DNA of 64,000 nucleotides, taken from the NCBI GenBank assembly GCA_018127085.1, contig CM030720.1:62001-126000 (forward strand), given 5' to 3'. The notes below the pieces were generated by a model. It had not been told where the DNA came from and searched no databases. It was given only the letters and a program-made list of their open reading frames with translations. This DNA is from Pneumocystis sp. 'macacae' (Eukaryota > Ascomycota > Pneumocystomycetes > Pneumocystales > Pneumocystaceae). The position numbers and the translations under genes were made by a program. This document shows, piece by piece, positions 48,319 to 61,250 of the stretch. The number at the start of each line of letters is the position of its first letter. Within the stretch, counting starts at the first letter, position 1.

Positions 48319-48662
48319 GTTACTTCTTAACATATATTTTGTTCATTTTTATTAACTTTTGATTTATCTTTTGGTAGATCAAATATTATAATTTTAATAT
48401 GTATTTTTTATTTTTAAAAAAAAACATTCTTTACTAGGGAGTATTAATACATATGTAAAAAGATAAAGATAGCTCCTAGATCTATTGTATTTTAATATAT
48501 ACTTTATTTTTTAATCTTTTTAAAACAGGTTCCTGGCATTTGGACACTTAACGATTAAGATTGCTTACGGTGTTGTAACGTTAAAAAAATTTAAATAAAG
48601 TTCTGTTTTTTAAAGTAGAAAGATAAAAGTACGAATTCTTGATAGATTTTCAAATATCAAGA
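48319..48662. other. Intergenic region between myosin V and SEC61
   Basis: About 340 bases, plus strand on both sides; presumably the SEC61 promoter. I see no gene or known element. Confidence 0.6.
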
Positions 48663-50383
48663 ATGTCTAGTGGATGTATGTTGTTAGAATATTTTTCCAT
48701 TTTTTAATTATTCGATATAGTTAGATTTCTTGATTTAGTAAAACCATTTACGTCTTTACTTCCGGAAATTTTGTCGCCAGATGGGCGTATTCCATTCCAG
48801 GTTTCTATTTATTTCTTTTTTTGCGTTTTTCAAATCAAGTAACTAATACATTGGATATATAGCAACGAATGTTATGGACGGGTGTAATTCTTTTAATTTT
48901 TTTGGTCATGTCACAAGTCCCACTATATGGAATTGCGTCATCTGATTCAGCTGATCCTTTGTATTTCGTATGTATATATATTTAGTATTTATATATGTTA
49001 GATTTTGGATGCGTATGATTTTAGCCTCTAATCGTGGTACACTTATGGAACTTGGAATATCACCCATTGTTACATCTGGGATGTTTATTCAACTTCTTGC
49101 GGGGTCTCAATTAATTGATGTTAATCTTGATTTAAAATCTGATCGGGAATTATTTCAAACAGCACAGAAACGTAGGTTTTTTTTCATTGATTATATTCTA
49201 AATGAACTTAAAATACATAGTTTTAGCACTTGTTATATCATTTGGGCAAGCTGCAGTCTTTGTTGCAAGTGGTACATATGGTCAGCCTAGTGATTTGGGT
49301 GCTGGCGTATGCCTTCTTCTTGTTGTGCAATTAGTAGTTGCAGCCATGATTGTTATTCTTTTAGATGAACTTCTTCAAAAAGGATATGGTCTTGGATCTG
49401 GTATTTCCTTATTTATTGCAACAAATATATGTGAAGGAATTATATGGAAAGTATTTAGTCCCACAACAATTAACACTGGACGAGGTCCGGAATTTGAAGG
49501 TGCTTTATTAGCTTTGCTGCATCTTCTTTTTACCTGGAATAATAAGACGCGTGCTCTTAAAGAGGCTTTCTATCGCCAAAACCTTCCGAATATTATGAAC
49601 CTTCTTGCAACTATTTTCGTTTTTGCAATTGTTATTTATTTACAAGGATTTAGAGTTGAAATACCCATTAAGTCCAGCAAGCTTAGAGGACAACATGGGA
49701 CATATGCTATAAAATTGTTTTATACAAGCAACATTCCAGTCATGTTAGAAAGTGCGTTAACTTCAAATATATTTATTGTTTCTCAAATGCTCTATCGAAG
49801 GTTCCCTGATAATATATTCGTAAAGCTTTTTGGAACATGGAAAGTATGTTATTTTGCTTTAAAATAAACTGCATACTAAATTAATCAAGTCTGTTCCAGG
49901 AACAAATCAGAATCGTGCAGTTTCAGGTCTTGCGTACATGATAACTCCTCCATTAAATATTAAAGAGGCGCTTCTTGATCCAATTCATACAACTATTTAT
50001 GTTGTGTTTATTGTCTTTATTTGTGCTTTGTTTTCTAAGTTATGGATTGAAGTTTCAGGAAGTGGACCAAGAGATGTTGCCAAACAACTTAAAGAACAAC
50101 AAGTCGTTATTGCAGGTCATCGTGAAAAAAGTATGTATAAAGAATTAAAACGTGTTGTCCCAACTGCTGCATGGCTTTCTGGCGCTTGTATTGGTGCTTT
50201 ATCCATTTTTTCTGATCTTTTAGGTATTTTTTCCATTCCTTTTATTTCATTAATATTTAATTTTCATCAGGTACACTTGGTTCTGGAACTGCAATCCTTT
50301 TATGTACAACAACAATTTATAATTACTTTGAAACAATGGTTAAAGAAAATACAGCCAATGGCATGATCGATATATTGAATTGA
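48663..50383 (+). CDS. SEC61: Sec61 translocon alpha subunit
   Basis: The pore-forming subunit of the ER protein-conducting channel, ten membrane helices. Exons chained with introns of about 40-55 nt. Start [20 protein letters not shown] spans the first intron. Blocks: [59 protein letters not shown], then [38 protein letters not shown], the cytosolic loop [34 protein letters not shown] and [20 protein letters not shown] (ribosome-binding loop region). The C-terminus after [11 protein letters not shown] reads to a stop at 50383. Length about 478 residues, the family size. Confidence 0.95.
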
Positions 50384-50959
50384 CATTTTTTTAATAAACA
50401 ATAACTATCAGAAACTTTTTTCTTCAAATAAATGCATTTTTTTAACAAACAATTATTAATAATTTTTAATACCTTATTTTGACTTAATTTTTTTAATGTT
50501 TTCTTAAATTTATGTATCTGCTAGCAAATGTATAGAAAAAATAATTGTTTTATTTTAGTAATTGAATAAAAAGTTCAGTATAACCTATACTGCTAATAAG
50601 TAGGAAAATATATTTTCATTTTTTATAAAAAATTGAATTTTATTAAAATATTAATTTCAAATAAACGATAAACCGCTTTCAATTTTTGGTGTTAAATTCG
50701 ATTGTTTTAAGATTTAAAGAACCAATCATTAATATTTACTAAAGATATTTATTATTTCTACTATTTTAAATTAGTTTCTAATGATATTAGATCAAAGAAT
50801 TTGAATTCTTGATTAAAGATTCGAAGAATTTATCATTATTTTAAGGATTTTTATATTTTTTCATATATAACATTTTATTTTTAATTTTAAGCTAAAATTA
50901 TACTAAAATATTTACTATTTACAGTGTCTTTTTCTTTTTGCATCATGAAACTATGAAAA
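50384..50959. other. Intergenic region between SEC61 and SAC3
   Basis: About 580 bases of AT-rich sequence between two plus-strand genes. No coding or RNA feature is recognised; it should contain the SAC3 promoter. Confidence 0.6.
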
Positions 50960-53900
50960 ATGGATAATAAAGGAAGAGGATGGATAGAAAATGGGCGAGG
51001 ATATCGTATAACTGAACTTTTTCCAAGAATAAAATCTATTAAAAGTTTTCCAAGTAAAGGACGTGTACAAAATGAGGAAATAAACAAACAATATGATGTA
51101 GAAGCAAGGCAGCGACGATTTGAAAAAACTTTATCAAAAAATAGATATGAAAAACTGAAACCTGAACGTAAATATTTTATAATATAGCCAAATGGACATT
51201 CTTGTAGCTAATTATTAATTAGGAGAACGTGAAAGAGAAGAAGCAACACGGCTTGGGTTAATTGATGATCCAAATAAACCTAAACGACTTCATCAAGCTC
51301 TTACATTTGTTGGAACCTGTCAAGATATGTGCCCGCTGTTTGAGCGAGAGGAACGAGAATATCAGAAGAACCTCGAACGCTGGGAAATTGTATGTAGTTA
51401 GATATTTTGTTTTCTAATTTAACATGTAATTAGAATCCACTAACAGGGCGTGTAGATAAAAATCTTGCTGTTAAAGCATTTCATAGACCAGCAGCAGGTA
51501 ATGAACAAGCTCTTCCATCTGATGTTCGTCCACCACATGTTCTAAAGGTAATTTGTATTTTTTATAAGTTCTTTTTAATCTTAACACTAGTTAACACTTG
51601 ATTATCTTATTGATCGTATTGTTTGTGGTGGTGATAGTTTATCGGAAACACATAGTTTTGTTAGAGATAGAACTCGTTCTATACGCCAAGACTTTACTTT
51701 TCAAAATAGTCGCGGGCTAGAAGCAGTAGAATGTCATGAACGTATTGCACGATATCATATTCTTTGTTTACATCAATTATGCGAAATTAAAACTTTCAGT
51801 CAACAACAAGAAAATGAACAACTACAAAAAGGTTATACATACATACATATATATATGTATACTTCATATATATTTAACAGATGTTAGTTCTTCAATCTTT
51901 AATGGAATTTTATGATGACCTGCGATGTTTAAATGTTCATTGTCCTCATGAATCTGAATTTAGAGCTTATCATGTATTATCACGTATCCAGGATCCAGAT
52001 ATTATTCGTCAAGCACAAGCATTACCTGAGGAACTGTTTTTTTCTTCTCCTATTCAACATTCATTGAAATTATATGCACTAGTTCAAAGAAACAATGAAA
52101 AAATTGGAATTCATAAAATACCTAATACTGAAGCAGCTCAAAATCTTTTTACTCGTTTTTTTAAACTTATAGCGAGCAAAAAAACTACATATCTTATGGC
52201 GTGTTCAGTTGAAATGCATTTTGCAGATATTAGAAAAGGTGCTTTAAAAGCAATGAGACGTTCCTATTTAGCGAATCATTCGCCATTCCCTATTGACAAA
52301 CTTACTGAAATGTTGGGATGCGATAATATTGAAGAAGCTGCTGTAAATTGTGAATCATATGGTCTTATGGTTAATAGAAACACGGAAGGAACACCTATTT
52401 CTGTTTATATTCATAGATCTTCTCAGTGGAATGGTTATGATATTTTAATTAATTAATTAAATTAATTTTAATATTTTACAGAGACTTTACCACCTATTAA
52501 ACAAAAATTTTCTAGGCACTTGGTTGAAGCTAAACGTGGTTCACAATCTTTCGCAGATGTTATTAATGGAGTATCAAATGAATCATGTTCTATACATTCT
52601 CTTTCACCAACTTTCAAAAAACCTACTTCTAAAGAAACATTAAAATGTTAGCATTTCTTGTTTATTTAGTTTTATATTAATTTTTATTCAGTATCATATA
52701 CATGTTTAAATTCAGATGCAAATATTTTTCATTCATCAGGATCTAATACAAATAAAGAGAAGGATAAAAAACAAAAACATTCTACATTTTTATCAAAAAA
52801 AGAATCTCTTATCGATAATCAAGAAATTAATAATACGTCTAAAGATCAGGAAAATAATAAAGAGTTTTTAGATTTTGAGAATAAACAGAATTCAATAGGT
52901 TTATCAAGTAATCAATGTAAATTTCCAGTGATTTTTCAAAGTATAACTATTATATTATTGTTATTATTATTAATATTTGTATTTGCAGCTATCCCCTCAT
53001 ATGATATTAAAGAAATAAACAGTCTTTCTGAATCAGTTGATTCTAATAATCAAATAAAGAATATATTTTCAAATGAGCATTTTTATGATCCTTCAAATGA
53101 TACTAATAAAAATTTATGTGAACTTACTAGTGTAATAGAAAAAAAAGAATTCAAGGTTTCAAAAAAGCAATTTTTAGAAATTTCAAATACAATTTTTTTA
53201 AAAATGATGAATCGTCAAATAAAATCAATTATTACATCAATAAAAAATAAGTTTAACTGTTTTAATAAAAAAAGAAATAAAGTTATAAATGAGTTTTCAA
53301 TTGAGATTGTAGAGTCATTGATCACAGAGATTATTCTTGAAATGATTTTTGAATGTATAGCTGAAAATATAAATCAAAAAAACTTTTTAAAAAATATATT
53401 TAAAATTATGAAGAATAAATATAAGTTAAGAACACTTCAGAAAAAGCAATTAGAAAAAATCAAATTAGAACAACAGCAAAAATTTCATCAATATTATACT
53501 GCTTTAAAAAAAATAGATGTTGTAAATACAAAAAGTAAAAATAAAGAAAAAATGTACAGATTTTTAAACAGAAAAACTGATGAGAATATGGCAGAAGCAT
53601 TAAAAAAGGTTTGAAATTGAAATTTAATATTCTAAAACTTAAATAACTTGTAGACTCATTATCATATATATGAGCTTTGGAAAAGTGAGAATTTAACTGA
53701 CATACTTGTTTCCAAAATCAAAGATATATCAAAAATGGCATTTAATTTTTGGCAACTTTTGATTTTTTCTACAAATTATGAAACTCCTACTTCATTTTGG
53801 TTAAGACAAAAATTTGAATTAAAATATAATTCGACTGAGTTCTCATGGAAATCAGTATCGAATTTTGATTTAAATATTGAAATTGTCATGCCCATCTCTA

Positions 53901-54591
53901 ATACTTTTGAAAAAAAATGCTATAAATCTATAGGTGCTGTTATTTTTGAATGTAGTCTTATAGATTGCAAAGATTCATTATTATTTTCTAAATGGGACTT
54001 TTGGAAGCATCAATTGCATACGTTAATTGAAAATATACCTAATGAGAATACGTTTAGATTCCCTTTATTGATTATCTACTGGATAGACCCAGAGACAGAT
54101 ATGCAAGTGAGATATCTAACAATAAGACTTGATAATACTAAATACATTATGTATAGCTTGATATGTTTTTTGATATACCTTTACTTAAAAAAAAACAAAT
54201 ATTATTGACAAATGTTGAATTTTTCAAAATTATCTCAATTGAAGAAACCAACTTAAAAAATATATTCCAACGACTTCTTTCTTATATATCGATAGATCCA
54301 AGTAATTGTTCATTGCTGAATTTTAAAGGAATTAAAAGATTAAAACTTGATAATGATATTTTAGATGAAACCAATAATGATGCTATTTTATTTACAAAAA
54401 TGCCTGAAAATATGCAAAGAAAAATAAGAAGACGGAACGCTTTTTCTGTTAATACCCAAGAAATATTTGAGGAACCTTGTTTAATGGACCAAACAAAAAC
54501 ATTACATTCTACTACATCTATAATTGAACTTGTATCTATTCAAAAATTGTTTGATAATATCAAAGCAGCACGAAAATTATTAAGATCATAA
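50960..54591 (+). CDS. SAC3: Sac3 (TREX-2 mRNA export scaffold)
   Basis: Sac3 is the scaffold of TREX-2, which links transcribed genes to the nuclear pore. The start gives MDNKGRGWIENGRGYRITEL. The SAC3/GANP domain contains FVGTCQDMCPLFEREERE, the family signature, then TLDYLIDRIVCGGDSL, FVRDRTRSIRQDFTFQNSRG, ERIARYHILCLHQLCE and PHESEFRAYHVLSRI. A Winged-helix part is suggested by SPFPIDKLTEMLGCDNIEEA. The 52700-54591 region is Asn/Lys/Ile-rich with helices at about 53250-53480 that would match the Sus1/Cdc31-binding segment. Six or more introns of 40-55 nt, plus in-frame stretches with no splice problem. The assignment of the C-terminal 600 residues to the same gene is by continuity and lack of a promoter gap. 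Confidence 0.9.
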
Positions 54592-54705
54592 TCATTTTTA
54601 TAAATATTTTTTATTTATTGTTTCATACATCTTTTCTACATATTTTATTAAATTTTGTATATAGGTTTTTTATTATTAAACTATCGTTTTTACGCTTCCA
54701 AAAAA

Positions 54706-56089
54706 ATGGCGAAAACTAAAATTAATTTGGAAAATCATTTAATACTAGAACAGTCAATGATACGGCTTCCTTATGAACTTTTAAGGATGAATTTTAAGAT
54801 ATCGCAGAAATATATCGAAAAAAATTCAAGTTATTTTTTGTCTGGAATTGAGAAGTTAAATTTTAGTACAAAAGAAGAAACAGAAAAATCAATAAAACAA
54901 TTAAACATTATTTTAGTTAAGATTCAGGAATTAAAAGAAAAGGTATTTTCTTAGAAAAAAGAATTCATTTTTGAAAATTCTCAGTTGCTTTTATTAAATA
55001 TAGAAGATATAGAATGTTTTAAACGTTTAAAAACTAGAATTAGCCATTTAAAAGAACTTTGTAATATAGAAAATATAGAGGATGAAGCTTATAATGAATG
55101 GAGTCAAGTTAGATTAGATCGTCTTTTGATAGATTATATGCTACGTAAAGGGATGAGTGAGACAGCCAAACAATTAGCTAAAGAAAAAGATATTGAGGTA
55201 TTGTATGCAGAACATATATATAAAATAACCAAAAAAGGGTCTTGTTGATATTGATTTATTTATTCGATGTAGGGAGATTGAAGAAGCTTTAAAAAATAGA
55301 AATACAATGAAATGTCTTGCTTGGTGTTCTGAAAATAGAGCTTTTCTAAGAAAAAACAAAGTAAAAAATGAGTCCATATGTTTTTATTTTAATAGTATTA
55401 GATTAATTTAGAATTTGAACTGAAGTTACAAGAATATATTGAACTTGTGAGAAGAAGAGAGCTTTCCCAAGCAATTTTGTATTCACGAAAATATTTAACT
55501 CCTTATTCAGAAGCACATATAGAAGAGTTTAGGCGTGCTATGGCACTTTTGGTTTTTCCTCCAGATACAGAATACGAGCCTTATAAAGTAATGATGTTTT
55601 AAAAATGATTGTTTTTAATTTTAATGGCAGAAACTTTACTCTCTTGATCGTTGGATGTCATTAGCAGATTTATTTATATTAACTCACCATAGTTTATATA
55701 ATCTTTCAGTCCTCCCTTTGTTATATATTACACTTTCAGCAGGTCTTTCTGCTTTAAAGACACCATCATGTTGTTCTATTGAGTCTCAAAAAGTAAATAC
55801 AGCTCTTTTTCATTCTACTCTTTGTCCAATATGTTCTTCTGAATTAAATTCTATTGCTTCTTTAGTGCCATATGCTCACGTTGTTAGGTCAAGTCTTATA
55901 GATTCATTAACAGGAGAAAAGATTAAAAGCGATAATGAATTAATAGTACTTCCAAATGGACATGTGTACAGTCAAAAAAGCTTATATGAAAAAAATGAAA
56001 AATTTGGAATTTCAAAAGATATTATTTGGGACCCGGCAACGACTGAAAAGTTTCCTAAAGAAAAGATTAAAAAAGTTTTCATTATGTAA
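54706..56089 (+). CDS. FYV10: Fyv10/Gid9, RING-like subunit of the GID/CTLH E3 ligase
   Basis: Part of the GID/CTLH ubiquitin ligase that degrades gluconeogenic enzymes in yeast. The ATG at 54706 gives MAKTKINLENHLILEQSM; an open frame extending upstream starts at TTG and is not used. Domains in order: LisH (RLDRLLIDYMLRKGMSETAK), CTLH (REIEEALKNRNTMKCLAWCS, ENRAFLRK), CRA (QEYIELVRRRELSQAILYSR, MALLVFPPDTEYEPY, then TLSAGLSALKTPSC) and a degenerate RING with CPICSSEL and LVPYAHVVRSSLIDSLTGE. The arrangement matches MAEA/Gid9 rather than Gid2/Rmd5. Five exons, introns 40-50 nt. Only 114 bases separate it from SAC3. Confidence 0.92.
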
Positions 56090-56578
56090 ATTTTGAATGC
56101 TCAAATTATGGTTTGTGGAAATATGTCTAATTTATGATGAGTTATTTATTATTTTTATTAATATACTGTTTTAATTTATTTATTTTTTTATTTTTGCACT
56201 ATGATATCAATATAAACAAATAATAAGAGTTTTATGTTAGAAAAATATGGGATTATATCGTTAAATTCAAAAATAATTTAAGAATTATAATTTTTCTAAT
56301 TTTTTACAAAATTAACAAATCTTTTTGTATGCCTGTAATTAAACTCATAAATAAATTGAATCTTTTTTTCTTATTCTAATTCTAAACATATCCAAATCAT
56401 TCTAAGATAAATAGTCTTAATAAGTTTTAAAGTTAATAGACCATAAAATTTTATAAGTAGATTTTAAAGACTTTTAATAAATATTTTAAATTCAACCTTA
56501 TATTAAAAAAAATCAATAAATTTGATAATATTGACCAAAATATATTTATTTCATATTAATTTACAATGATTTTTAAAA
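56090..56578. other. AT-rich convergent intergenic region
   Basis: About 490 bases between the FYV10 and BDP1 3' ends. No feature recognised. Confidence 0.6.
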
Positions 56579-58248
56579 TTAATTATTATTTTCGATCAAA
56601 ATTTGCGTATTTTTTATTAAAATCTTTGATTTTTCAATATCGTTTTTTACTTTTCCTAGTTCTTGAATTTCATTAATAGAGTTAAAATTAGAACCAGTTG
56701 CTTTTGAATATGCTGCAATATCTACAAGTAATAAGATAGTGTAAATTAACATGATATTGTTGTACCAATAGGCTGTCGAGATCTAATAGCAATATCTATT
56801 TTTTCTGGATATTTTTTTTCTTCTGAATTAAACTTATTTTTTATTTGTCGCTGACTTCTATTAGGAAACATTTTACATATAACGCCAAAATCTGTACCCC
56901 ACTGAGACAATGCCTATTAGGTATCAAAATATTTTAAAAAATGCAAAAAATATACATTATAAAATTTTTGAGTATCTTCTTTAGACCAACGATCAGATTT
57001 TTCTCTTTTACCCCAACTAGCACTATTTACTTTTCTAGATAAATCATTTTCTTCAATTAATTCCATTTCAATGTTCGGATTAACATCTCTTTCACGTCTA
57101 TCAACTTGTAAAGAATTTTCATCTATTACAATTTTTCCATTAACTACACGAACTTGTGGTGCCCTTAAAAATTAATAAAAAATGCATAGAAATAATCTAT
57201 ATACCCTTTTAAATAATACTTTACTGCATTAGTATTATCATTTTTTACCATCAAAGATTTTGAATTATAAGTGTTTAAATATGTTTTTTGTGTATCCTTA
57301 TCAAAAGTTGAGACATTTTCAACATTATGATTCAATTCTTTATTATCTTGTTTTTTTTCAAGAAATAATTTATCATTTTTAGATTTCATCTTCCGTTTTA
57401 TTGCTTCCATTTTACGAATTTCATTAAACTTTACACTCTTTCTTCCTATTCGTATGTCTTTGCATAGATCCGAAATTTTTATTTCAGTAGGCTCAATTAT
57501 AAGTTGTTCACTATTAATTGGAGAAACTGAACGTTTTCTCTTTGATTTTTTTGATTCTTTAATATTTTGTCCGGTAACTTGTCCAAATTCTATGATTTTT
57601 GATTTCCTCTTTTTTGATGAATCATCTAATATGCTTAATTCAACATTCCAATGTGAAAAATTCTTATTTTTTTCATTCTCTAATGTTTTATAATGATCTA
57701 TTTCTTTTTCATATTAAAAATACTTTTATTTATTATCTATACAAACCAGTATCTTCTAAAATTTTTCCATTTTTAGAAATAATGTACGAATTTTTTGGTT
57801 CTTTTTCTAGGTTTTTGTGTATTGTTTCAGGAATATTTTTTGATTTGATTATTATTTCTTGCTTAATTTTTGATTCTAAAAAATTATGATTTAATATTTT
57901 ATTCGATTCAGACGTATCTTCTCCAGATTTATTGTCTAAATTTTCTTGTTTTTTCAGCTTTAACTGACTTTTTTTGTCTTTTTTGTTATTAAGATTAATA
58001 AAAAATATATTCTTACTGGTTTTTTCGGATAATTCTTCTACAAAATCTAATACTTTTACATTCTGTCTTTCGTTGAATGAAAATGAATCTTCTAATATTT
58101 GATTTTTTTGCTGATTAACTACCAAAGAATCCAGTTTTGAATGAACACGAGGTGTAAAACGTAAAGTTGATTTAACTATATTTTATAAATAAATTCAACA
58201 TTTGAAAAGGTATATTCTCATACTAACAGATGTTGTAATAATATTCAT
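56579..58248 (-). CDS. BDP1: TFIIIB subunit Bdp1 (B'')
   Basis: Part of TFIIIB, which recruits RNA polymerase III to tRNA and 5S genes. Four or more exons. The first is short: ATG 58248 gives MNIITTSV, and a 51-nt intron joins it to IKSTLRFTPRVHSKL. The N-terminal half is charged and Lys/Glu/Ser-rich, with no fold recognised. The core begins APQVRVVNGKIVIDENSLQV and continues SWGKREKSDRWSKEDTQKFY, NALSQWGTDFGVICKMFP and NRSQRQIKNKFNSEEKKYPE, the extended SANT domain unique to Bdp1. The C-terminus ends at 56579 after a Lys/Ile-rich tail. It is about 470 residues, shorter than budding yeast Bdp1. Confidence 0.9.
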
Positions 58249-58546
58249 TTCAATCTTCTTGTTTTGTAAGAAAATAAGGCTTTTTAAAAAAATACAAAAA
58301 CGTTTTATAAAAATCCTAATCGTTAGAGATCATTCAAAAAAAAAAACGTTAAATATTAACTAAATAAAGTAAGGGTATTAAGAAGAATTCCATATCAGAC
58401 GGTAAAAAGTGTTATAGGAAATTTTATGCTAATATTTTTATAGAAAGTTTATTTTGTTTTTGGTATGTTTTTTCTATAAAAAAAAAGTATTAAGAAGCAG
58501 TCAAAATAATTTGACAAACGAGCAAGTTAACGGGTTTTAACCTGTA

Positions 58547-61112
58547 ATGGATGATAAGAAACGGTCTTTAGATCTCATTCAGTCGTCCTCTTCTCATGAA
58601 CCAGCACTTAAAAAACAGACTTTTGAACATGATATGTCGCGTACTGTTCAACCCGAAATAGAGGTATCCTGTTAAAAAGAAAGATTTATCTGAGTTAAGG
58701 AACATGCACAGGATTTTCAAAAGGAAGCTATATGGAGGCGTATGCAGGAATACAAACGAGAAGCGATTCAGACAAAAGAACAATTAGGACAGTTAGAAAA
58801 GATAGCAAAATATCATGATGACCATTTAAGAGCAATTAACGCATGCTTTAATGAAGTGTGAAAACAATTGTGTGTTTTTTTCTGAATTAATTTTGTATAT
58901 TTAGTTTTTAAATGAAATATATATATATTCAGGAGCAAAACCAGAATTGGAACCTTGGATGTCTAATGTGATGGATATTTCAACATTGTTATTTGAGGAT
59001 GAAGCGACATTTTATTCTCATTTGAGTGATAAAAAGGATAAAATTTTGAATAGTGTTATTTCTGTGCTAAATTTCATCAAATCATCATTCGTTGAAGATG
59101 CTGATATAGAAAGAATTAAAAAGTATGCAGCTAAACTATCATCTGATTTGGAAGTGGCAAAATCACATATTTTGGAATTAAAATTAGATAAAGAAAATAG
59201 CAAAAGAAAATTAGAAGATATGGTTTATCGAGTAATGTCTTTAGAAAAAAAATTAGATCGGCAAAAAAGTATTACACTGTCCAAAATAGAACTAAATGCT
59301 ATGAAAAAGGTGCCCGAAGCGAATAATGATAATGAACATATAGATGTAGTAAAAGTCTCTAAATTAGAAGATAATGTTTTAAACATTTATTTATAAAATA
59401 AGTTTTAACAGATTATTAGAAATCAAATTCAGATATTGTGGCTATTGAAGCAGAATTAAGGGAAATGACTGTCATTAATGAAAAGAGATTATCAGAAATA
59501 TCTAAAATGAATTCTCAAAATAGTGAATTACACGAACAATTAATAAATCTTCAATTGAAGGTAAATATATCTAATGGATTTATTCATAGTTTAGGAAATT
59601 AATTAAATTTAGCTAAAAAATTTAAATGAAGAAGATATTTTGCATTCTGATGCTTACTGTTTTTTAAGAACTAAATTTGAACATTGTGCTGCAAAGATTA
59701 AAGAGATTGAGCCCGCATATGAAGCTCTTAATAAAGAAGTTGAGAAATTGCGCTCTGAAAGATTAGAGTTTAAAGAGGAACTTCTTAATGAACAAAGAAA
59801 TATAATTGCTGATATGAGAGATCAATTGGGTAAAGTAGAACAGGATCTTGCTCGAGTTAGAACAGTGCGAGATGAGCTTATCTCTCAACTTAATGTTAAA
59901 AAAGCCACAGAAATTGAGAAATCTGCAGCAAAGAATGAACTTCTTGATCTTTTAGAAACACGTAATGTAAGATTTCATTAAGTTTTTTAAAGTATATTTA
60001 TTTTTAAAGGTAAGAATTACTACACTAGAGAAGCAGATTGAACGTCTTAACCACCAGACTAATCAAGACATTGAATTAGAAAATAGTTTAAGTTCTGAAG
60101 AATCTAAAGAACAACTTTTAAAACAAATTGAACGTTTACAGAAAGTAAATTATATTATATATTACTCTTTACGTACTTATTTTTAATAGCAAAATAAAAG
60201 TTTGAGTACTGAACTTTTAGCTTTAGAACAGGCTTTTAATAAAGCTCATCATCAAAGTTCTTTGAAAGTTAATGAAATTGTAGCAAAAGAAGATAAGTTT
60301 TATCGCTTACATGCTGATGTATATCAATTTAAATTACTTTTTTTTATTAAATTTAATGTTTTAATAGAAAGCTAAGGCTGATCAAAAATATTTTGATGCT
60401 ATGAAAGCTAAAGATAAATTAACTATTGAAAACAAAGCATTAAAACAACAGAATTCTAAAGCAGGAGATATTATTATTAAGTTGCAAGAATCTGAAAAAT
60501 ATACAACACAAAAAATGGTATATTTTTTGTATTATTAAGCTAAATTTAAATTATTTTAGATAAATATAGAAAAACAAATCGCTGTTTTAAGAACAGCTAA
60601 TGAAATACTTGTTTCAAAAACTCAAGAACTTCAATTAAAAATTGATGAAAAAGATCAAAATATAAAAAATATTGGGCAGCAAATTTTTATGGTAACAGAT
60701 ATGTTATTTTATTCGTAAATTAATCTATATCATTAGCTAAAACAACATTTAATAGAGCAAAAGAATATTACTTATACAGAAATAAATGCTAAGAGAATTG
60801 CAGAAGAGGAGGTTGAGAAACTCAAAATACAGATTCGAAAGAATAAGCATCAAGTTGCAGTCAATGGTGATATAGATGAATTAAAGATATATAGAGTATA
60901 GTAATTTTAAAAGATTAAAAATACGTTAATGATTTTAGGGCATGGCTAAATGTTCTGTATGTGAAACTAGATGGAAAAATACAGCAATATCATTATGTGG
61001 ACATGTATTTTGTAAAGAATGTGTAAATAAACGTATAGAGACTCGGCAACGTCGTTGTCCTTCATGTAATCGGGGTTTTGGTTCTGGAGATATACTTCAA
61101 GTTCATTTATAA
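58547..61112 (+). CDS. BRE1: Bre1 E3 ubiquitin ligase for histone H2B
   Basis: Bre1 with Rad6 monoubiquitinates histone H2B, which promotes H3K4 methylation. Starts MDDKKRSLDLIQSSSSHEP at ATG 58547. Nine or more exons with small introns. After FQKEAIWRRMQEYKREAIQT (Rad6-binding region), most of 58950-60890 encodes coiled coil rich in Lys, Glu, Leu and Gln, as expected for the Bre1 dimer. The C-terminal RING at 60945-61075 reads CSVCETRWKNTAISLCGHVF, CKECVNKRIETRQRRCPSCN, with C3HC4 spacing. It ends in FGSGDILQVHL, the normal Bre1 tail. The upstream region has a near-palindrome CGGGTTTTAACCTG just before the ATG. Confidence 0.93.
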
Positions 61113-61250
61113 ATGCTATTAATTGCTTATTAAAATCAATATCTAGAAAAATTGTAAACTATAAAACTACATATAACTTATAGCCAGAGTTCTATTTAAC
61201 ATATGAGATTTAAACAGTAAACGATTTATAACTATATTATACAACAATAT